DNA of 64,000 bases from Metridium senile (taxonomy: Eukaryota > Cnidaria > Anthozoa > Actiniaria > Metridiidae), in NCBI GenBank assembly GCA_949775045.1, contig OX459110.1:1912001-1976000 (forward strand), written 5' to 3'. Made by a program: the position numbers and the translations under genes. Each line of letters begins with the position of its first letter. Within the stretch, counting starts at the first letter, position 1. Under the pieces are notes generated by a model. The model was not told the origin of the DNA, made no database searches, and worked only from the letters and a program-made list of their open reading frames with translations. Positions 47,090-57,344 of the stretch are shown here, one piece after another.

Positions 47090-47185
47090 CGGGAAGGCTA
47101 GTGGGTTCATTTGCGGGCCTGGGTTCATTTGCGGGCCGAATGTGGGATCATTTGCGGCCCTGGGTTCATTTGCGGGCTCACTTTA
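47090..47185 (+). repeat. Short tandem 'gggttcatttgcgggcc' repeats
   Basis: Four imperfect units of ~18-27 bases upstream of gene 3. The 78-codon frame across it is not supported. Confidence 0.7.
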
Positions 47186-47221
47186 CGAAGTTAAAAAAAA
47201 CATGTTGAGTTACGTACTGTA

Positions 47222-47307
47222 GTAATCAAGCTACATCAATAGCAACTATTGCTGATGATTTCATTTTGAGCTAAGACGCAGGCCACAGAGGATCATATTG
47301 AATTCAG
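47222..47307 (+). other. Noncoding first exon of Gla-like gene 3
   Basis: 'aatcaagctacatcaatagc' through 'gatgatttcattttgagcta' to 'gaattcag', then donor gtaagagc. Closely matches the gene 1 first exon. Confidence 0.6.
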
Positions 47308-47331
47308 GTAAGAGCTAACTTATATGTCTTC

Positions 47332-48260
47332 TTAAATTTGATTCTATTTCATGGATATACTGTTTGCTCTCAATTCCACAGTAGCAATTTAATTATATTT
47401 CGTGGATATATTCTTTGTGCTCTATTCCATAGCAGCAATTTGATTCTATTTCGTGGATATATTCTTTGTGCTCTAGTCCATAGTAGCAATTTAATTCTAT
47501 TTCGTGGATATATTCTTTGTGCTCTAGTCCATAGTAGCAATTTGATTCTATTTCATGGATATAGGGTTTGCATTCTATTCCACAGTAGCAAGTTGATTCT
47601 ATTTCATGGATATAGTGTTTGCGCTCTATTCCACAGTAGCAATTTGATTCTATTTCATGGATATAGTGTTTGCGCTCTATTCCACACTAGCAATTTGATT
47701 CTATTTCATAGATATGAGTGTTTGCGCTCTATTCCACAGTAGCAATTTGATTCTATTTCATAGATATGAGTGTTTGCGCTCTATTCCACAGTAGCAATTT
47801 GATTCTATTTCATGGATATAGTGTTTGCGCTCTATTCCACAGTAGTAATTTAATTCTATTTCATGCATGGATGTCAGTAGTGTTTGCGCTCGATTCCACA
47901 GTAGCAATTTAATTCTATTTCATGGATAGTGTTTGCGCTCTATTGCACAATAGCAATTTGATTCTATTTCAGGAACATAGTGTTTGCGCTCTATTCCACA
48001 GTAGCAATTTGATTCTATTTCATGGATATAGTGTTTGGCTGCGCTCTATTCCACAATAGCAATTTGATTCTATTTCAGGAACATAGTGTTTGCGCTCTAT
48101 TCCACAGCAGCAATTTGATTCTATTTCATGGATATAGTGTTTGCGCTCTATTCCACAGCAGCAATTTGATTCTATTTCATGGATATAGTGTTTGCGCTTT
48201 ATTCCACAGTAGCATATTTATTTTATGGATAAAGTGTTTGTGCTCTATTTCCACAGTAAC
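47332..48260 (+). repeat. 51-bp minisatellite in the 5'UTR intron of gene 3
   Basis: About 18 units; left-hand units carry variants ('tcgtggatatattctttgtg'), middle ones match the consensus. Period 51 keeps frames open; not coding. Confidence 0.9.
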
Positions 48261-48338
48261 AATGTGATATTATTTCATACTCTTTTCCATAGAACAGTAG
48301 TAGTTTTTGGTTGCGCTCTTACTACTATCATTTCCACG

Positions 48339-49730
48339 ATGAGGTTATTGTTGATAATGTTTGCGGTCTTCGTAGCCATGGATCAAGGTATATGCTAGAA
48401 ACATTTTTCTAACCGCATTTTATTTCGTTTTTCAATTACTTTATAGTTTCATTCGGTTTCAATTTTTAGTTCATCTTTATCGCCATCATCATCATCATCA
48501 TCTTATTGTTATCATTATCGTCATCATCATCATTATAATCATCATCATCATCACCATAATCATCATCATCATCTTATTGCCATCAATATCCCCACCATTA
48601 TCATATGATCATGATTTTTTGATAGATCAATAATGTTTCAATTTATTGTTAATTTTCCAGTGGTGCACGTGTTTTCTGCTTCCAAAATGGCTCTGCTTCG
48701 TAGCGAAGAAGGCAGTAATTTCCTTAGAAGAGATGCTGAAAAAGCCAAACGTTCGAAATCTCATCATTCTTTGCAGGAAGAATGTTGTAGTGAAGGTTGC
48801 GACAATGAAGAGGTCCATGAAGCTGTCTGCGAGAAAGATTATGCAGCATCAAACGTGAGATACTTTACTTTCAGAATCCCCATCATTAATTGTAGTTGTT
48901 ATCACCATCATCATCATTATCATCATCGTAATTATCATCATTATCATTATCATCATCATCATTATCATCATTATCATCATTATCATCATCATCATAACCA
49001 TCATCAGTCACCATGATTATCATCATAAGCATCATCATCATCATCATCATAATCATAATCATTATATCATTATCATTATCATCATCATCATTACTGAACT
49101 GCAACTAGTTAATTGTAGTTGTTATCATCAACATTCTAAATGTGGGGGGCATTGGAACTTGCGGTGAAGCAATTTTGGCCACGGTATTTTGGCAATTTCA
49201 ATTTTTGACTACGGTATCGGGGTTCCTTGCGTAATAGCGGTAAGCGGTTTTTCGTCGTTTTGAGCTCTGATATTCGGTAAAATGCGGTGCAAGATTGTTT
49301 TCTTTTCATTGTTTTTAACCTTTTTGCGGTATTGCGGTTTTAACTACCCCCAATGTCCTCCTCCTAAATATACATCTTAATCATTATGAATTGCACTCGT
49401 CGGTTAGCCAGTACATTAACGGATATTATCTACTGTTATTATTCATCAACCCTTTGACTTGCAAAAATACGATGAGGCACTGGGATCTTTTATAAGAATT
49501 TAATAATGACTTGACTATTCAAGCAGGAACCAGAGAGATGAGTTTCTTTCTACAAGTACATGGTTTTTGTAAATACAATTATATATATAGAAATAGTTAT
49601 GGGAAATTGATAACAAACCCAATGCAGTCTTTTAGGAGCAATAAAAATTGATAATTAAACTCAAATTTGCTTTTTCTTAATATTTTCTTAGTGGATACAC
49701 GCAAATTGTGAAAAGGGACAAGGACGCTGA
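48339..49730 (+). CDS. Gla-like peptide gene 3 (secreted, 93-aa precursor)
   Basis: Coding exons 48339-48387, 48661-48854 and 49692-49730; phases 1 and 0. Signal peptide MRLLLIMFAVFVA, propeptide with LLRSEEGSNFLRR (28-40), Lys46-Arg47 cleavage, 46-residue mature peptide. This copy gives the best structural register to vertebrate Gla domains: Glu57-x3-Glu61-x-Cys63 is exact ExxxExC, then x6 and Glu70, and Trp82 lies 12 residues after Glu70, as Trp41 follows Glu29 in factor X. It has an extra Cys73 and a longer, basic exon 3 tail (WIHANCEKGQGR). Exon 2 is 24 bases longer than in genes 2 and 4. The 3' flank duplicates that of gene 1. AATAAA at 49908. Confidence 0.75.
48485..48600 (+). repeat. 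(ATC)n microsatellite in intron 2 of gene 3; continues in intron 3
   Basis: catcat runs before exon 2 and again at 48900-49095 after it. The poly-His and poly-Asp frames here are artefacts. Confidence 0.9.
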
Positions 49731-50029
49731 GGATGCAGATGCAGTCTACCCTGATATCAGTTAACGAATTAAAAACGGACTGGAATAAAGTAAAGAAACA
49801 ATTATTAACATGATGAATAAATTGACATATAACTTTCTAAATCGATACATAAATGTCAAATATATGATATCAAAATTGATTATAATAATAAATCACTGCA
49901 TAGATTGAATAAACTGTAACATTGAATGTCTAGTAACAAATGTGCCCTACTATAGCTTATACTAATAACAGTAAAATGAATTTGAGTTTTTTGTTATAAC
50001 ATGTACACCAACTCATGTCCAGTACTGGC

Positions 50030-50365
50030 CTACGGTTTCCCCTGTCATTTCTCCTGCACGTGTCCCTTGTCCCCTAAGGATTCCCTCGAGATCCCTTAGC
50101 TGTCCCATTTCCCCTTCGTGGACGTACCCTTTGTCCCTACGTGTCTCTCATATTCCCGTGTACCCTAGGGGATGTCCTTTAGGGATCCCTAACCTGTCCC
50201 CTGTCCCTAGCATGAACCATGTGTCTCTCCTATCCCCTTGTACCCTAGGGGATATCCCTAAGGGATCCCTTACCGTCCCCTGTCCCTAGCATGAACCATG
50301 TGTCTCACCTATCCCCTTGTACCCTAGGGGATGTCCTTTAGGGATCCCTTACATGTCCCATTACA
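50030..50365 (+). repeat. ~85-bp minisatellite downstream of gene 3
   Basis: Same unit and same preceding unique flank ('catgtccagtactggcctac') as at 35600-36070, with about three to four copies. Confidence 0.9.
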
Positions 50366-51335
50366 TTACCTTTACGGGGAGTCTCGTTGACAGTGAGTTC
50401 AAAAACTGTCTCAGAAACAATATTATTAAGTTGTTCTTGCAAAATAAACATCAGAAAAACAAAGATAGATAGTAACTGAAGGAATTTGGGTTATATCTGA
50501 GGTACTTTGGGCTGTTGGGAGTAGTTTTCAGACAGCCAAATTTGAGCTCTTTATTTCTTGTTGTCGCGAGCTCGAGGTTTAAGACTGGTATAGAGTAATA
50601 AGATAAATAAGAAAAAGAAAAATAAGATGGGCAGTTAATGAGGCAATTTGTGTGATTTTTGGGCTTGTTCAGAAACCTGCACGTACGACATTTGTTTCTA
50701 TGTACCGGGATCCCTGTGTCACAAAGTGTTGACATTTCACCCCCTCTCTTCCCCTCCCCTCCCATCCCACCAAAGGGCCGCTATGGAGGCTCAGATTTCA
50801 GCATCCGAGAGGTTTCAAAAGATCTAAAAAATGTCTCAGAGAGAGTTTTATGAAGTTGTTCTCGAAAATTAAACGTAAGAATAAGAAAGATAGATAGTTA
50901 CTAAGGCAATTTGTGTGATTTTTGAGGCAATTTGGGCTGTTGATAGTGGTTTTTCAGACAGGCCGATTTGAGACTTGTGACGCGATGTTGACTTCGCTTC
51001 GTGAAGAAAGTCACATTCTCTGACATTGTGAAGAACAAAAATAGCACATTAATTAATATAAACTCAAGATTTCTGTTTGAAGTGCTAGATAAATAATATG
51101 CGCCGTAGCGATTGCAATTTTGCATGCACACCTTGTGTTTTGTGCTAGAAGACTTCGCCGGCGGATCGATTGTTTGAAAACATTTTAGGGAGATTTAGTT
51201 CGTTTATAAAGGGAATTTTTTTTAGGGAGATTTTGAGATCGCTAGACTGGTAGTTCGTTTTATGAAGATTTTGAGTCGTTTTAGGTTGATTTTGAGTCGT
51301 TTTAAAGAGATTTTGTGATCGCTCGACACATCTTT
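50366..51335. other. Intergenic before gene 4; no first exon recognised
   Basis: Two related ~200-bp blocks (50440-50560 and 50860-50970, sharing 'aagatagatagt' and 'ggcaatttgg'). I could not find the noncoding first exon seen ahead of genes 1-3, so gene 4 may use another promoter. Confidence 0.35.
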
Positions 51336-51337
51336 TT

Positions 51338-51715
51338 TTAATTCTATTTCATGGATATAGTGTATGGTCTGTATGCGCTCTATTCCACAGTAGCAGTTTG
51401 ATTCTATTTCGTGGATATAGTGTTTGTGCTCTATTCTGCAGTAGCAATTTGATTCTATTTCATGGATATAGTGTTTGCGCTCTATTCTACAATAGCAAAT
51501 TGATTCTATTTCATGGATATAGTGTTTGCACTCTATTCCACAGTAGCAATTTTATTTTATTTCATTGATATAGTATTTGCACTCTATTCCACAGGAGCAG
51601 TTTGATTCTATTTCATGGATATAGTGTTTGCGCTCTATTCCACAGTAGCAATTTTATTTTATTTCATGGATATAGTGTTTGCGACCTATTCCACAGTAGC
51701 AATATGTTTTTATTC
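51338..51715 (+). repeat. 51-bp minisatellite upstream of gene 4
   Basis: About seven units of the family seen in genes 1-3, in the same position relative to the signal-peptide exon. Confidence 0.9.
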
Positions 51716-51818
51716 CATGGGTGAAGTATACACTAATGCATGTTTGTGATCTACTGATGCGACCACATTTGTTCAATTACCTAACCATATGGTATATTTT
51801 ACAGACATACCTTCCATC

Positions 51819-52011
51819 ATGAGGTCATTGGTGTTAGTGTTTGCCTTAATCGTGGTCATCGGCCAAGGTAAATGTCAGACACGTCTTATTTTTACCATTA
51901 CATTTTTCGTTTCACATTTCATTTTACTTTCCTTTTTTCAATTCAAACATCATCATTGTCATCACCATAAACACCACATTCATCATCACCATCATCACCA
52001 TCACCACCATC

Positions 52012-52043
<32 letters not shown>

Positions 52044-54865
52044 CATCATCACCATCATCACCATCACCATCATTATCATCACCATAAACACCACCATCAC
52101 CATAACTATCATCATCATCACCACCATCATCATCATTATTCTCACCATAATCACGGCTTCATCATTATCATCATCATAATCACGGCTTCATCATCTTATC
52201 AACATTATCAGCTTCATCATATTTGGCGGCCATCATTCAACTTCGTTCCCAGGGCCCGCACCCTTCGCTTTTGGGGTGAGAGGGCCCTGGGAACGAGGTT
52301 GACCACCACCACCATCATATTAGAATCTTCATCACCATCTTCATCATCACCACATCATCATCACCATCTTCATCTTCATCACCATAGCTATCACTATCAT
52401 TATCTTCATATCATCACCAATATAACTATCTTCATCATCATCATTGATCATCACCACCTCATCATCATCACCATCTTCATCATCATCATCTAGGTAATGT
52501 ATTTGCGACCAGGCCTGCATACGAATTCACCAAAGTTGTTAGCCTTGAGTCCGTGTATTTTTGTAATGCGGTATTGTATAAAGATATAAATACAACGAAG
52601 GGAAAACCCCCAGCTCGCCGTTTATTCAACCAACATTCATGTATTTCGATATTTGAATATATTGAAAGAAGAAAATAAACAACGGATTAAGAGGGCAATC
52701 ACGGCGTTCATGTGAAACTTCTTTGCACCTTGATTTCATATAAACATGCTTTTTGGAAGAGAATTTTGTCGAGCTCCATTCATGGAAGGAGGTTCACAGA
52801 GTCGTGTTTTTAACAGAGAATTTTGTTTCGGCTCGTTTCGACATAAACCGTCGCTATCAAGACATTACATGAAAAACCCAACTCACCGCTCTAACGCCCA
52901 GTTAAAGCTAGCAAGAAATGTGTACCTGACCTGTTAGATTCAATGAAGGTTTGAAGTCGTGAAGTTGACCGTCGTCCCTAATGGCTTCTAAACCTATGTA
53001 AAACCCGCACTGACCAATTATCATTTCAAAGGAGGGGAGCCTCGACGTATTAAAAAAAGTTTATTTGATGCTTAACATTTTCAAGAATGATTCTATTTTA
53101 TTGACGATAATTGTTATATCATGTTGTAAATATTGTTGTATACTGATTTTTAAAAGTTTTCTTTCGTACACTACTCTACTGATGCAGGTTTTGGGGCGCA
53201 ATTTTTTTCTGTCATGGGTTATGCTAACAACTTGAGCTTGTTAGCTTCGCGCTGATTGGCTAGTTACATTTTCTTGTATCATCTAGATATCATCCAACCT
53301 CGTTCCCAGGGCCCTCTCCTTTTGCCGCCCCACCCAAAAGCGAAGGGAGAGGGCCCTGGGAACGAGGTTGAGATATCATCCGGTCATTATTACCTTCATA
53401 ATCATCATATCCGGCGTCATCATTACCATCATCATCATCATATCGTCATCATCATCACATCGTCATCATATTGTCACCTGCATAATCATCTCATCATCAT
53501 GATTTACTAATACAACATAATACTATATAACTGTTTTGTAGATGTGCTTTTTGCCGCCAAAATAGCTGTGATTGGTAGCGAAGAAGGCAAAGCATTCCTC
53601 AGCAGAGATGCTAAAATAACCAAGCGTTCTTTGTACGAAGAATGTTGTAATGAAGATTTTTGCGACACTGAAGAGGTTTATGAATCTGAAATACACATGC
53701 CCGCCCACTTGGTGAGATGTCCTTTTCAGACTATTGATCCCACCCTCCCCTCCCCCCACCCCTTACCGTGAGGATATACCCTTGGGTATGCTTTTTGTCG
53801 GGAATTTCAAGAGGGTCCTGAAGGGGAGGTCTGAATCCCATTTTCCAGTTTATTTTTGGACCAAATCCCAGTCAAAAATCACATAATTCCATCAATTTTC
53901 CTCGAAATTTCAATCCCATTTTCTATTGTTCTTTTATTTGTAAATCCCAGACCCAGTGCATCCATCTCTTTCGAAACTTTTAATTATTTTTTATTTAAAC
54001 ATATTTAACTAAATGTTTACCACAAAAGCAGAATAAATTAATAAATTAATAAATGATTATTATTTATTTAACTTTAGACAATATTTTCATTATGCAGTAC
54101 AGTAATAGCCCACGTATAATAACCTGGGGCCGGTTGTACGAAGCCTGAATAGCTCTATCCACCGAATAAATCCTTATCCAGCGGATAAAATCTATACTGA
54201 AAAAACCTATGCAGTGGATAAATTTTATCCGCGGATAACTTTATCCACCCTTCGTACAACCGGCCCTAGGGTTTTAAGAACCTGTTAGGCTAACATTTTC
54301 ATTATAAGCCCCCTCCACATAAGAACCGATTAAGGTTTAAGTACCATTTTATAGAATAGACTTTATATAATAATTTATTTAGGCTAAATTGAAAAATTCA
54401 GGTTCTTATACATGGGCAACGTGGGCTATTACTGTATTCAGCCAGTTTACATCCTCGGGAACCCAGAAGTAATCTTCTGTCGCTCGTTTCTCGCTTCCAG
54501 AATAAATACCCCTGGGAACGTAGTCTGTTGGAGCTTGTTCCGGAAGTCAAAATTCAAACTTGTTTAACGACTTTCTTTGAATGGTTATCTTGATTTTCAT
54601 TGGACCTAATAAGGTCGACCAATCAGGAAAGAGCTGGATTTTGACTTCCGGAACAAGCTCCAACAGACTACGTTCCCAGGGGTATTTATTCTGGAAACGA
54701 GAAACGAGCGACAGAAGATTACCCCTGGGCTCCCGAGGATGGTCAGTTTAACATTTTTGAATTAGCTGTATAAATATTACATGAGTGATATAGTTGCTTC
54801 AGACATTAAATTTCTTAATGTTTTCTCAGTGGACGAAACTTCATTGCCCGACCTGTAGGAAGTGA
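51819..54865 (+). CDS. Gla-like peptide gene 4 (secreted, 84-aa precursor)
   Basis: Coding exons 51819-51867, 53542-53711 and 54830-54865; phases 1 and 0. An acceptor 'ttttacag' ends at 51804. The signal peptide (MRSLVLVFALIVVIG) is the most diverged. Propeptide 'VIGSEEGKAFLSR' (26-38) keeps the recognition pattern; cleavage after Thr43-Lys44-Arg45 leaves 39 residues. The core LYEECCNEDFCDTEEVYE has CC-x4-C as in gene 2. Exon 3 encodes WTKLHCPTCRK, adding a second C-terminal Cys and giving five in the mature peptide (odd, so one may be free or dimerise). Introns 2 and 3 are swollen by CAT repeats and at least four MITEs, yet all splice sites and frames are intact, which argues for selection. 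Confidence 0.72.
51945..52500 (+). repeat. (CAT)n microsatellite in intron 2 of gene 4 with a MITE
   Basis: Imperfect cat/cac runs (open as poly-His). At 52238-52301 a copy of the CAACCTCGTTCCC palindromic MITE interrupts it. A second CAT run is at 53395-53510. Confidence 0.9.
53296..53370. mobile_element. 75-bp palindromic MITE in intron 2 of gene 4
   Basis: CAACCTCGTTCCCAGGGCCC ... GGGAACGAGGTTG flanked by a perfect 10-base duplication agatatcatc (53286-53295 and 53371-53380). Confidence 0.92.
54125..54275. mobile_element. Foldback MITE, ~150 bp, in intron 3 of gene 4
   Basis: 'ggggccggttgtacgaag' and 'cttcgtacaaccggccc' are inverted; several 'ggataaa/tttatcc' pairs lie inside. Confidence 0.8.
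54448..54741. mobile_element. Foldback element, ~290 bp, in intron 3 of gene 4
   Basis: 'tcctcgggaacccagaagta' is mirrored by 'ttacccctgggctcccgagg', and the ~110-base arms include 'gggaacgtagtctgttggag' on the left and its complement on the right. Confidence 0.85.
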
Positions 54866-54989
54866 ATTGGAAAACCAACCATAAGTAGTGCTGGAAGTCA
54901 TGCATGGTAAAATATGGACTGGACTAAAACAAATGGTTAAAAAATGGATAAACTGAAACCAGGATATAATACCTAAACTTAACACATAT

Positions 54990-55206
54990 AAATTGAAACT
55001 AGCGAGTAAACTAGTATAGGCTGCGGTGTTTGATATAAATGATAGGTAATATCATGAAATTTGTAACAACGCAAAAAAATTAAAAAATTTTGACTTAACT
55101 TTACTGACGATTTCGAGCTTTAGCCCTCCGACGAAGGGCTAAAGCTCGAAACGTCAGTAAAGTTAAGTCAACATTTTTTACGGTGTTACAAATATCATTA
55201 TATTAC
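54990..55206. mobile_element. Dispersed repeat with inverted hammerhead-like cores
   Basis: Left 'gaaactagcgagtaaactag', then two head-to-head cores centred at 55128. The plus-strand core at 55128-55157 reads CCGACGA, stem, GAAAC, GTCAG. Same family as 41690-41910. Confidence 0.6.
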
Positions 55207-55497
55207 CTGAACACATATACAGCTATTTCAAAAAACGTTCAATACTGAAAAGTGAATTCCAAGACCCAATGGCATTGTGGATATCATTAATGCAAAAAAA
55301 AAAAAAAAACACCGTAAATATACAGTGATCTGCTTCCTATACGTAGATTGTATGTTCTTTTGGATAGAATGCACTAAAAATAAAATAAATTATTACTATT
55401 ATTAATTTTAGTTTAAAGAACATAACATGACCTAGAATGCATTTTGGTCTTGGAATGCACTATTCAGTATTCAACGTTTTTTGAAATAGCTTTATAT
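55207..55497. mobile_element. Foldback MITE, copy B of the family at 45957
   Basis: 'tacagctatttcaaaaaacg' ... 'gaattccaagacc' mirrored by 'gtcttggaatgcactattca' ... 'acgttttttgaaatagct'. It contains a short poly-A run and an AATAAA-rich centre. Confidence 0.75.
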
Positions 55498-55614
55498 CCT
55501 ATTGTTTAAAAAAATGGGTAAATGAATTGTAAAAGAATGATTATGTTAAAAACATGCTAATAATAATAAAGAAAAAGACACACAAAATATTCTTTAATGA
55601 AATAATTATGGGGC

Positions 55615-56130
55615 GTGCAGTCCAAGCTGGGGTTGGTTACATCATCAGTGGTTCATTTATGTACCCCTCCCCCCCCCCAAATGTAGGTTAATAAGTGTAT
55701 TTTGTGTTCAAAGTGGATCACCTATCCCCCCCCCCCCCCCCCTTAGTGAGTGTAGTGTGTGTTAGTATGAGTCAGTTACTGAGGGTGGTCACCGTCAGGG
55801 TTTGTTACATCCCCAGTGGCTCATTTATGCACCCCTCCCCCCCCCCCCAAATGTAGGTTAATAAGTGTATTGTGTGTTCACAGTGGATCATCTATCCCCC
55901 CTCCCCCCCCCCCCCCTTAGTGAGTGTAGTGTGTGTTAGTATGAGTCAGTCACAGCCAGGGTTTGTTACATCCTCAGTCATTTTTTTATGACACCAACCC
56001 CCTTCCCCCCACCACCACCCCCCTCAATGCATGTTGGCAAGTGCAGTGTGTATTGGTGTGAACCAGTCACTGAGGGTGGTCACAGCCAGGGTTTGTTACA
56101 TCCTCAGTCATTTTTTTATGACACCAAGCC
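55615..56130 (+). repeat. ~170-bp tandem repeat with poly-C tracts, three copies
   Basis: Units contain 'gtaggttaataagtgtattt', a C run, and 'ttagtgagtgtagtgtgtgt', then 'cagggtttgttacatcc'. The third unit is diverged. Confidence 0.85.
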
Positions 56131-56319
56131 TCTGGTAATTTTAAGATAAGTAATGTATAGCAAAAAGATTATACAATCAAGTTAGTTTTCAAGCTATTTT
56201 AATAGCCTTTGCAAACTAAAAATATACAAAAATATTAGCTTTCCCAGATGGCTATTGTAATAATATTCCCTTATTGTAATTGTAAAATTTACTTTTTTAG
56301 CTCCTTAAGAATAAAATGT

Positions 56320-56870
56320 CAAAAACATTTACTTCAACCAAGAATATTTACCAAAAAATTTCAAATCAATATTTAAGTGATAACAATTTTGTTTTATAGT
56401 TTTTACAGTTTTTAACCATTAATGTTAAAATTGTGGCAAAAATATGGAGGAAAAACAAGTTTTTAACCAGGACATTAGCCAAAACTTTCTAATCAATGTC
56501 TGTGGATATCTAAAATTATGACAATTAACAATATTTACAGTTTTTAACCATTAATGTAAAAATTGTGGCAAAAATATGAAGGAAAAACAAGTTTTTAACC
56601 ATACATTAGCCAAAACTTTCTAATCAATGTCTGTGGTGATCTAAATGACAACCATCTTTTACAGTTAAGAACCATAAATGTTAAAATTGTGGCAAAAATA
56701 TGGGGAAAAACAAGTTTTTAACCATGACATTAGCCAAAACTTTCTAATCAATGTCTGTGGTGATCTAAATGACAATTAACAAGCTTTTAGTTTTTAACCA
56801 TTTATATTAAAATTGTGGTAAAAATATGGAGGAAAAACAAGTTTTTAACCATAAATTGTACATTTGACTT
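56320..56870 (+). repeat. ~120-bp tandem repeat, four copies
   Basis: Units contain 'tttttaaccattaatgttaa', 'aattgtggcaaaaatatgga' and 'ttagccaaaactttctaatc', starting near 56400, 56530, 56660 and 56780. Confidence 0.85.
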
Positions 56871-57163
56871 ATAATAGCCCTAACATTAGTGATTTTAGGT
56901 TTTTATTGTTTGTAAAACCAAACAATTTTTGTTCAAATTAGAAAAAAAAAATCAAATTGACAAGTTTAACCATAAAATGTGAATGATGCGCAGTTTCGCG
57001 CATGCTGTACTAGGTTTGAAACAAAATGCACATTTGCACAGGGATGTTCTTTAGAGTAAATTTAATATGTTTCATGTTGTTCAGCGGTAATATGTTTTCA
57101 TGCTTTGCTTGAATTGTGTGAATAATATACAACTTAGCCTATGCAAATGTTCCTTGTCAAATA

Positions 57164-57340
57164 CAGTGGTACCTCTATTAAGCTGTCACCCATTAAGCGG
57201 TCACCCTCTATTAGGTGGTCACAATAAAAAGTCCCAAATCTATTCCTATACCTATTCTATACCTCTATTCAGCGGCCAACCTCTATTAAGCGGCCACTTT
57301 GGAAAGTCCTAAGGGTGACCGCTCAATAGAGGTACCACTG
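57164..57340. mobile_element. Tc1/mariner (pogo-type) MITE, 177 bp
   Basis: Inverted termini CAGTGGTACCTCTATT and AATAGAGGTACCACTG lie directly between TA dinucleotides (57162-57163 and 57341-57342), the hallmark of Tc1/mariner insertion. The interior repeats 'aagcggtcaccctctatta'-type motifs and encodes nothing. Confidence 0.85.
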
Positions 57341-57344
57341 TAGT

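Noticed and set aside
51789..52493. 234-codon frame with a long poly-His stretch
   Set aside because: It runs from the gene 4 signal exon through the donor site into a CAT microsatellite intron. The signal exon is real, the His run is not.
52746..52937. 63-codon frame inside intron 2 of gene 4
   Set aside because: No homologous segment in the other gene copies, no splice sites in register, and composition like the intron.
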